Assembly (NCBI GenBank): GCA_946482585.1
Contig: CAMLSI010000149.1
Span: 1 to 10,775 of the forward strand
DNA: 10,775 nt
Direction of reading: 5' to 3'
Source of the DNA: an uncultured Lysobacteraceae bacterium
GTDB lineage: Bacteria; Pseudomonadota; Gammaproteobacteria; Xanthomonadales; Rhodanobacteraceae
Below, piece after piece: positions 6,242 through 10,775 of the stretch. Below the pieces are notes generated by a model. The model saw only the letters and a program-made list of their open reading frames with translations. It did not search any database and had not been told where the DNA came from. Each line of letters begins with the position of its first letter. The stretch's first letter is position 1. A program made the translations under genes and the position numbers.

Positions 6242-6784
6242 ATGCCGAATATCGCGACTGCGTTCAAGGAAGAAATTTCCCGTTTGTGCCGCAAGGAAAT
6301 GCGCAAACATCTCGAGCCGCTGCGCAAGGCTTCCGCGGCCTATCGCAAGGAAATCGCGGCGCTCAAGCGCAAGCTGCAGGAATCCGAGCGTCGCGTCGGC
6401 GCGCTGGCCAAGCGCGGCGCCAAGGCCAAGGATGCGGTCGAGGCGCTGCCCGAAAAGCAGACGCGGTTCGTATCGAAGGGACTGAAGTCGTTGCGTGTCC
6501 GGCTCGGACTCTCCGCCGCCGAACTGGCCGGTCTGCTCGGCGTGACCGGGCAGTCGATCTACAACTGGGAACAGAAGAAATCCACGCCGCGCGCGGCACA
6601 GGTCGCGCAGCTTGCCGAACTGCGTTCGCTCGGCAAGAAAGCGGTACGCGCGAAACTCGAAGCGGCCGAGAGCGAGAAGAAACCGGCGCGCGGCCGCAAG
6701 GCGCGCGAGTCGGCAGCGACGGACAAACCCGTTCGCGCGCGCCGCACGCGTCGCGCAAAACCGGACGCCGCGGCCGCCGAATAA
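6242..6784 (+). CDS. HTH (XRE/Cro-type) DNA-binding protein with coiled coil and H1-like basic tail
   Basis: 180 residues from ATG 6242. The ribosome site is weak, but the upstream extension is not protein-like and the product from here is coherent. Residues 1-58 are a charged helix likely to form a coiled coil (EEISRLCRKEMRKHLEPL, then EIAALKRKLQESERRV). Residues about 81-116 are a helix-turn-helix of the XRE type: LRVRLGLSAAELAGLLGVTG then QSIYNWEQKKSTP, with the IYNWE of the recognition helix clear. Residues about 131-180 are Lys/Arg/Ala-rich and probably disordered (KKPARGRKARES, VRARRTRRAKP), like histone H1 or bacterial H1-like tails. It is probably a dimeric DNA-binding regulator or nucleoid-associated protein. 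It stands alone, with a palindrome at its promoter. No effector domain is visible. Confidence 0.87.
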   Translation: MPNIATAFKEEISRLCRKEMRKHLEPLRKASAAYRKEIAALKRKLQESERRVGALAKRGAKAKDAVEALPEKQTRFVSKGLKSLRVRLGLSAAELAGLLGVTGQSIYNWEQKKSTPRAAQVAQLAELRSLGKKAVRAKLEAAESEKKPARGRKARESAATDKPVRARRTRRAKPDAAAAE

Positions 6785-6795
6785 GCGTTCGTTCG

Positions 6796-6822
6796 CCGCG
6801 ACGACCGTTCAGGCCGTCGCGG
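6796..6822. terminator. Stem-loop between convergent genes
   Basis: CCGCGACG (6796-6803) pairs perfectly with CGTCGCGG (6815-6822) around an 11-base loop that could close two more G-C pairs. It spans the 24-base gap between two converging genes and the last codons of the minus-strand gene, so it could end transcription from both sides. It has no T-run on either strand. Confidence 0.45.
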
Positions 6823-7696
6823 GCGTCGCCGCGGGCGGCAACACTTCCGGACACTCGGCGTCATAGAGCCGCAGCACCTCGTCGAAGCCGTAGCGCGGCC
6901 GCCAGCCCAGGCCGGCATGCGCGGCTGCCGCGGAATAGACTCGATCGATTGCGCGCGGCAGCGGCCAGTCGCGTGCGGCAAAGGCTTCGACGAGCGCCGG
7001 CGCGCGTCGGCGCAGTACGGAAGGCGCATCGTGCAACAGTTCTTCGAGGTCGTCGGCGACGAACGGCGTCTCTGCGGAAACGACATAGACCTGCATGCCC
7101 GGCGTATCGCGCTGCAGCGCCAGTGCGTGAGCCTCGGCGACGTCGCGCACGTCGATGCCGCGATGCAGCCGATATGCGGCCATCAGCGGCGCAGGTTCCG
7201 GAAAACAGCGCGACATGCGCAGCGCCGTGACACACAGCCCCCGCTGCGCAACTTTGGCCAGTGCGGCTTCGGCAGCAACCTTGCTGCGGTGATAGATCAC
7301 GGTCGGTCGCGGCGCCAGCGCTTCGTCGACCCAGACGGCGCGCGCCGGGCTGCGGCTCGCGGCACCATACAGCGCGGTCGTGCTCGTGAACACGAAACGG
7401 CACACGCCGGCATCCAGGGCCATCTGGGCGAGCGTTGCCGTCGCGTGCACGTTGATGCGTTCGAATTCGGCGTCGGGGCTGACGTTCACGTGCGGCGCGT
7501 GCAGCGCGGCCGTATGCACGATCGCGTCGACACCACGTACGGCGCGCCGCAACAGGAATGGATCGCCGAGGTCGCCGGTCAGATCGACCGTCGACGCGGG
7601 CGTCCGGTCGAGACCGACGACTTCGTGATCGCGCAGCAGGCGTGCATAGATGGCGCGGCCGATGCGCCCTGCAGAGCCGGTGACGAGAATTTTCAT
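6809..7696 (-). CDS. NAD-dependent epimerase/dehydratase (extended SDR)
   Basis: 295 residues. Start ATG at 7696 places the Rossmann motif at the N-terminus (MKILVTGSAGRIG, with GxxGxxG at 7-13), as is normal for the family. The frame runs 75 codons further up to 7921, but that part (basic, with no family similarity) is unlikely to be translated. The ribosome site before 7696 is weak. Asp30 at the end of strand 2 (VVGLD) suggests NAD rather than NADP. Also seen: HTAALH (61-66), a Ser/Thr catalytic patch STT (105-107), and the catalytic Tyr135/Lys139 (YHRSK). The substrate is probably a nucleotide sugar or related alcohol but cannot be read; no sugar-pathway genes are nearby. Convergent with the HTH gene. 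Confidence 0.9.
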   Translation of the reverse strand: MKILVTGSAGRIGRAIYARLLRDHEVVGLDRTPASTVDLTGDLGDPFLLRRAVRGVDAIVHTAALHAPHVNVSPDAEFERINVHATATLAQMALDAGVCRFVFTSTTALYGAASRSPARAVWVDEALAPRPTVIYHRSKVAAEAALAKVAQRGLCVTALRMSRCFPEPAPLMAAYRLHRGIDVRDVAEAHALALQRDTPGMQVYVVSAETPFVADDLEELLHDAPSVLRRRAPALVEAFAARDWPLPRAIDRVYSAAAAHAGLGWRPRYGFDEVLRLYDAECPEVLPPAATPATA

Positions 7697-8025
7697 CGGC
7701 AGTCCAGCGCCGAAGTCGGCTGAGCATGCGGCGAATCGGCGTACGGCAATGGCATCTCGGTCCACCTGCTCGAATGCGGGGCGTTCGGACTGTTTCGCTG
7801 TAAACAATGCGAACAAGTACACGTTTCTTGTTGCCTGCGCCGATCGACGCTTCCTCGGCTCGACATCGCCGCGTCGGTGCGGCCGGTCCATCGTCGTCGT
7901 GGTCTTCGATGGAGGCTGCACCGATCATACGGTCGCCGCGGTAGCGCTATGCAATAGGCGTGCACGGCCGTTCGTCGGCGCAAACGGGGCGCGGGACAGG
8001 TCCGCCCGAGGCGGCTTCGGACCGC
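7697..8025. other. Gene-free region between two minus-strand genes
   Basis: About 329 bases without a convincing gene. Long frames crossing it are shadows without ribosome sites. A relatively AT-rich patch at about 7790-7835 could hold the promoter of the minus-strand SDR gene, though I find no good pair of boxes. Inside it AACAAG (7812-7817) and CTTGTT (7827-7832) form a 6-bp inverted repeat. A hairpin follows the Hpt gene at 7999-8023. Confidence 0.55.
7999..8023 (-). terminator. Terminator-like hairpin after the Hpt gene
   Basis: GGTCCG (7999-8004) pairs with CGGACC (8018-8023), starting two bases past the Hpt stop codon. An alternative tight hairpin CCGCC-CGA-GGCGG (8002-8014) overlaps it. 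No T-run on the minus strand, so strength is doubtful. Confidence 0.35.
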
Positions 8026-8673
8026 TCAGTTCGAATCGTTATCGGTGTCGCGAGCGGCGGGGCGAGGCGGCAATACGGTGTCGCGCGTGGCGGCCGTGCG
8101 TACGGCCCGGACCGCCTGTGCAGCCGCGCCGGGATCGATCGCATCGGTGGTGGGACGGAGCGGTCGCACGACGGCGCGTTCGCTCTTGATCAGACGGTCC
8201 GCGGTTTTCATGATCGCGCCGATATCCGCGCGCGGAGTGCGCGTTCCTTCGAACTGGGCCAGCAGTTCGGGCAGCGCCGCAACGGCCTGCTCGACCACGG
8301 CGACGACCGCGGCGTCCGGGACCAGCGACTTGTCGATGACGCGATCGAGCAGGCGCTCGAAGCGGGCGTTGAAATCGCCGAGCGTGGGCACCCCGACCAT
8401 GCGGCTGCTGCCCTTGAGCGTATGGAACGAGCGCCGCAACGGCATGACGCGGCCGAGGTTGGCGGGGGCGGCCTTCCACAGCATCAGGTTGCGGCGCAGA
8501 TTGCCGATTTCGGACCTGACCTCGGCCACGAATACGCCGCGCAGGTCGTCGTCGACCTCGTTGCCGCCGCCTTGAGCCTGGCCCGTGGTCGACGGTCGCG
8601 GCTGCCGGCGCCCGAGCCAGACGCCAAGCCCGACCAGGACGACCGCGACGGCGACGAACAACAGGTAAATCAT
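8026..8673 (-). CDS. Membrane-anchored stand-alone Hpt phosphotransfer protein
   Basis: 215 residues. Start supported by GGGAGG (8682-8687 on the plus strand as CCTCCC), 8 bases upstream. Residues 2-20 (IYLLFVAVAVVLVGLGVWL) form one membrane helix, followed by a positive GRRQPRP and a short Gly-rich linker. Residues about 42-150 are an Hpt domain with the phospho-acceptor motif RRSFHTLKGSSRMVG; His84 is the expected phosphorylated residue. The surrounding pattern (LRRNLMLWK before it, FNARFERLLDRVID after it) closely resembles the internal Hpt domains of the ChpA/PilL pilus-chemotaxis kinase. The C-terminal 60 residues are Ala/Arg/Pro-rich and probably disordered. No kinase or receiver gene is adjacent, so it is likely an orphan phosphotransfer node at the membrane, perhaps in twitching or c-di-GMP signalling (inference). 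Confidence 0.88.
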   Translation of the reverse strand: MIYLLFVAVAVVLVGLGVWLGRRQPRPSTTGQAQGGGNEVDDDLRGVFVAEVRSEIGNLRRNLMLWKAAPANLGRVMPLRRSFHTLKGSSRMVGVPTLGDFNARFERLLDRVIDKSLVPDAAVVAVVEQAVAALPELLAQFEGTRTPRADIGAIMKTADRLIKSERAVVRPLRPTTDAIDPGAAAQAVRAVRTAATRDTVLPPRPAARDTDNDSN

Positions 8674-8708
8674 GAACCCCGCCTCCCGACGGCATTTGCC
8701 CCGAGAAC

Positions 8709-8738
8709 GTTTTACCGGTGCGCGCGGGCGCTTGTAAA
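8709..8738 (-). promoter_or_regulatory. Possible sigma70-like promoter of the Hpt gene
   Basis: On the minus strand TTTACA (8738-8733) matches the -35 consensus at five of six bases and TAAAAC (8714-8709) matches the -10 at four of six, with an 18-base spacer. A start site near 8702 would give a leader of about 29 bases carrying the GGGAGG site. Confidence 0.45.
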
Positions 8739-8833
8739 CGCGTCAGGATTTTTCGCGCATGGTTTGCGGTCGCACGTCGCAGCGGGTAGAACCGCTCATG
8801 GTCGCTGCCGGCGGGCTCTGCCGCCCGAGCGAC

Positions 8834-8840
8834 GGAGGAG
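8834..8840 (+). promoter_or_regulatory. Strong ribosome binding site of the KFDV-like gene
   Basis: GGAGGAG lies 6 bases before ATG 8847 and fixes that start against the in-frame ATG at 8943. Confidence 0.75.
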
Positions 8841-8846
8841 TCCGCC

Positions 8847-9383
8847 ATGACCTCAGTCGATCGCCGGCCGCTGTCGCGCATCGGGTCGTCCCTGGCGCGG
8901 GGTGCGCTGCTCGCCGCCGCGCTGGTCGCGCAGGAGCCTGCCATGTCGCAAGCCGAGCCGCCCGCCGGGGTTCTCGCAGTCGCGACGACAACCGTCGTGC
9001 TGTGCCGTTCCGCCGTGACCGTGCCGCTGGTGACGTCAGCCGAGATCGAACCGCTGCGCCGGCGCCTCGCCGCCCTCACCCCCGGGCACGAGGTCCACCT
9101 CGTCGTCGACGGCCTGCGCGTCGACGTGGACCCCGGCGCGCTGTATCGCGTGGAGCTCGTCGGCACGGCGACATCGGCGCCGGCCGCGAGCGTGGGCAGC
9201 TTCAGCGTGTTCGGCGTCTCCCACACCGAGGGCGCGACCGCGCAGCGCAGCTTCGTCGTCACGGCCCCGCTGCGCGAGCTCGCCGGTCGCGGCGGTGGCA
9301 TTGCCGTACGCTTCGTGCCCGACGCCGCGGCGTCGGCCGATGCGAAGGTCGGCATCGGCAGGATTTCCCTCGTCGCGCAGTGA
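8847..9383 (+). CDS. Exported stand-alone tyrosinase C-terminal (KFDV-like) domain protein
   Basis: 178 residues. The start is set by GGAGGAG. The N-terminus has basic residues (RRPLSR) and a hydrophobic core (GALLAAALVA, 19-28), with probable cleavage near Gln29 or Ala36, so it is likely exported. From about 55 the protein matches the C-terminal domain of the tyrosinase encoded just downstream. Residues 82-106 (with HLV, GLR, DPGALYRVEL) align without gaps to tyrosinase residues 380-404 (with FLV, KLR, QPEVLYHVYL), 10 of 25 identical by eye. VGSFSVFG here matches VGTLTFFD there. The last 45 residues (RSFVVTAPLRELA, then VGIGRISLVAQ) resemble the end of the plant polyphenol-oxidase KFDV domain. 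No copper ligands are visible. A role as chaperone, copper-delivery aid or inhibitor for the enzyme is inferred from homology and position. Confidence 0.78.
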   Translation: MTSVDRRPLSRIGSSLARGALLAAALVAQEPAMSQAEPPAGVLAVATTTVVLCRSAVTVPLVTSAEIEPLRRRLAALTPGHEVHLVVDGLRVDVDPGALYRVELVGTATSAPAASVGSFSVFGVSHTEGATAQRSFVVTAPLRELAGRGGGIAVRFVPDAAASADAKVGIGRISLVAQ

Positions 9384-9406
9384 TCGGCCGCCTCCCCGGT
9401 CGCGTG

Positions 9407-9435
9407 TTGAAGTTGGCATTGCGTGAGTGTATACC
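9407..9435 (+). promoter_or_regulatory. Possible promoter in front of the tyrosinase gene
   Basis: TTGAAG (9407-9412) and TATACC (9430-9435) each match sigma70 boxes at four of six bases with an ideal 17-base spacer. It would give the tyrosinase its own transcript with a leader of about 42 bases, besides any read-through from the upstream gene. Confidence 0.4.
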
Positions 9436-9471
9436 TGTGGCGTTTTACCATCATTCGTCGACATCGCAGTA

Positions 9472-9478
9472 AGGGGAG
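9472..9478 (+). promoter_or_regulatory. Ribosome binding site of the tyrosinase gene
   Basis: AGGGGAG lies 6 bases before ATG 9485 and supports that start, which gives an N-terminal Tat signal. Confidence 0.7.
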
Positions 9479-9484
9479 AACGTC

Positions 9485-10775
9485 ATGACCACGATTTCCC
9501 GTCGCGACTTCGTTCGCGGCGCCGCTGCCGTTCCGCTTTCTTTCTGGTTGCTCAAGTACGCCGGCGCGCAGGGGCCGCGAGTGCGTTACGACGCGCGCAG
9601 TACCAGAGGCCAGGAAATGCTGAAGATCTATGCCGGTGCGGTGAAGAGCATGCAGGCGCTCGCAGGCACGGACCCGAGCAACTGGACGTTCCAGTGGTAT
9701 ACGCACTTCGTCAAGGGATCGACGACCAAGAGCGCCGAGATCAACCGTGTCTTCGGTACCGGTCCGAGCGCACACAAGGATCTCGCGCTCGCGATGTGGA
9801 ATACCTGCCAGGCGCACAGCGGCCAGAACGAAAATCTTTTCCTGCCATGGCACCGCATGTTCGTGCTCGCCTTCGAGAACATCATCCGCGCCGTCAGCAA
9901 GCACGACGACTTCACGCTCCCGTACTGGAACTACTCGGTCAGCGGCCCGACTCACGGCGTGCTGCCGGATCCCTTCCTGAAGAAGGACGATCCGGTCTAC
10001 GGTCCGCTCTACGTGGCCGAACGCAACCGGCTCGCCAACGCGGGGCAGCCCATCGACCAGGGACAGCCCGACGATCCGCTGGGCCTGCAGGCGCTGACCC
10101 AGGCGCAGTACTCGCCGAGCGGCGCGCTGCAGGGGTTCTGCCTCGCGCTCGATTCCGGCCTGCACGGCAACGTGCACGTGTTGACCGGCAATCGCGAAAA
10201 CATGGGGGCGGTGCCCTGGGCCGCGCGCGATCCGATCTTCTGGCTGCATCACTGCAACATCGACCGGCTCTGGGCCAGTTGGAACGCGAACGGCGGCGTG
10301 AATCCGAAAGCGCCGTGGAACGACGACACCTTCGTGTTCGCCGATCCGAAAGGCAATCGTGTCGTTGCGAAGGTCTCGGACTATTTCGACATCAAAACGC
10401 TCGGTTATTCCTATGATCGGCTCGAGCCCAAACCCGGCAAGGCGCCTGCCGCCGCAGCCGGCGACGTGGCCTCGCGCAAGCCGCAGCGGGCGGCGCGCGT
10501 CAGCGCGGACAGCGGCGTCGCGCTCGGCGCCAAACCGGTGCGCGTACAGCTCGACACGGCCGGCACGCAGGAATCCGCCCAGCCCCTGACGCAGCGCCTG
10601 CAGGCGGCGCCGAAGGAGCAGCGTGTGTTCCTGGTGCTGAGCAAGCTGCGGGCGCAGATGCAGCCCGAAGTGCTCTATCACGTGTATCTAGAACTGCCCG
10701 AGAGCACGCAGCCGGAAAAGGGCGCCGACTACCACGTCGGCACGCTGACGTTCTTCGACGCGCTCGATCTCGACC
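9485..10775 (+). CDS. Tat-exported tyrosinase / plant-type polyphenol oxidase, 3'-partial
   Basis: 430 codons are visible, open to the window edge. It oxidises phenols to quinones with a dinuclear copper centre. The N-terminus has a twin-arginine motif (SRRDFVRG) and hydrophobic stretch, so it is likely exported folded by Tat. CuA ligands: His74 (YTHF), His111 (CQAH) and His123 (FLPWHR). CuB ligands: His227 and His231 (HGNVH) and His255 or His256 in DPIFWLHHCNID. Cys108 lies three residues before His111 and could form the Cys-His thioether known in other tyrosinases, though the CxxH spacing differs from fungal CxH. Trp278-Phe-rich segment (WNDDTFVFADPKG) and LGYSYD (Tyr308, Tyr310) resemble the plant PPO DWL region and YxY motif. 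After an Ala/Lys/Arg linker, residues from about 352 begin a KFDV-like C-terminal domain, which in plant enzymes shields the active site until removed. Tyrosinase versus catechol oxidase activity cannot be told from sequence. Confidence 0.93.
   Translation, partial: MTTISRRDFVRGAAAVPLSFWLLKYAGAQGPRVRYDARSTRGQEMLKIYAGAVKSMQALAGTDPSNWTFQWYTHFVKGSTTKSAEINRVFGTGPSAHKDLALAMWNTCQAHSGQNENLFLPWHRMFVLAFENIIRAVSKHDDFTLPYWNYSVSGPTHGVLPDPFLKKDDPVYGPLYVAERNRLANAGQPIDQGQPDDPLGLQALTQAQYSPSGALQGFCLALDSGLHGNVHVLTGNRENMGAVPWAARDPIFWLHHCNIDRLWASWNANGGVNPKAPWNDDTFVFADPKGNRVVAKVSDYFDIKTLGYSYDRLEPKPGKAPAAAAGDVASRKPQRAARVSADSGVALGAKPVRVQLDTAGTQESAQPLTQRLQAAPKEQRVFLVLSKLRAQMQPEVLYHVYLELPESTQPEKGADYHVGTLTFFDALDLD

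Noticed and set aside
7697..7921. N-terminal extension of the SDR protein by 75 residues
   Set aside because: The extension is basic and unlike the family, and the Rossmann motif normally lies at the N-terminus, as from ATG 7696.
9427..10416. 329-codon plus-strand frame overlapping the tyrosinase
   Set aside because: A shifted-frame shadow. The true frame starts at 9485 and is open to the window edge with all copper ligands.
8039..10681. Very long open frame of 880 codons on the minus strand
   Set aside because: It runs antisense to the tyrosinase and KFDV-like genes and in another frame of the Hpt gene, all with clear motifs and ribosome sites. Stop-free antisense frames are expected at this GC content.
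1..10775. CRISPR array, tRNA, insertion sequence or phage attachment site
   Set aside because: No regularly spaced repeats, cloverleaf-type sequence, transposase-like protein or terminal repeats were seen by eye.

Overview
This window reads as chromosome from a GC-rich gammaproteobacterium. The very high GC at third codon positions, the ChpA-like Hpt protein, and the families present (GGDEF with HAMP, SurA-like parvulin, zinc phospholipase C fold) suggest a Xanthomonadales/Rhodanobacteraceae-type bacterium. That placement is inference; no rRNA or other marker gene is present. I see no tRNA, CRISPR array, insertion sequence or phage gene.

Layout. (1) 1-1386 (+): 3' part of a membrane diguanylate cyclase, cut by the window's left edge. 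(2) 1387-1742: gene-free, with stem-loops and short direct repeats. (3) 1743-5846 (+): five tightly packed genes. They are an exported zinc phospholipase C/P1-nuclease-fold protein; a SurA/PpiC-type periplasmic peptidyl-prolyl isomerase that appears to start at a TTG overlapping the previous stop; a membrane-anchored, linker-plus-helix protein (ATGA overlap); a small secreted protein; and a GNAT acetyltransferase. The first three look like one translationally coupled cassette: a secreted enzyme plus envelope folding factors. (4) 5847-6241: gene-free, holding a perfect 16-bp palindrome beside a possible promoter. (5) 6242-6784 (+): small HTH protein with a coiled-coil N-terminus and a histone-H1-like basic tail. 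(6) 6809-7696 (-): NAD-dependent extended SDR (epimerase/dehydratase), convergent with the HTH gene around a strong stem-loop. (7) 8026-8673 (-): short membrane-anchored stand-alone Hpt protein resembling the Hpt domains of ChpA/PilL. (8) 8847-10775 (+): divergent polyphenol-oxidase locus. A small exported protein precedes a Tat-type, plant-like tyrosinase that runs off the right edge and so has no stop codon here.

The most interesting observation is in (8). The small protein upstream of the tyrosinase appears to be a stand-alone version of the tyrosinase's own C-terminal (KFDV-like) domain. The bacterium may therefore make this regulatory or lid domain both fused to the enzyme and as a separate exported protein. 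Second is the phospholipase-parvulin-anchored-helix cassette in (3), whose third member has the layout of a steric foldase but no recognised foldase motif.
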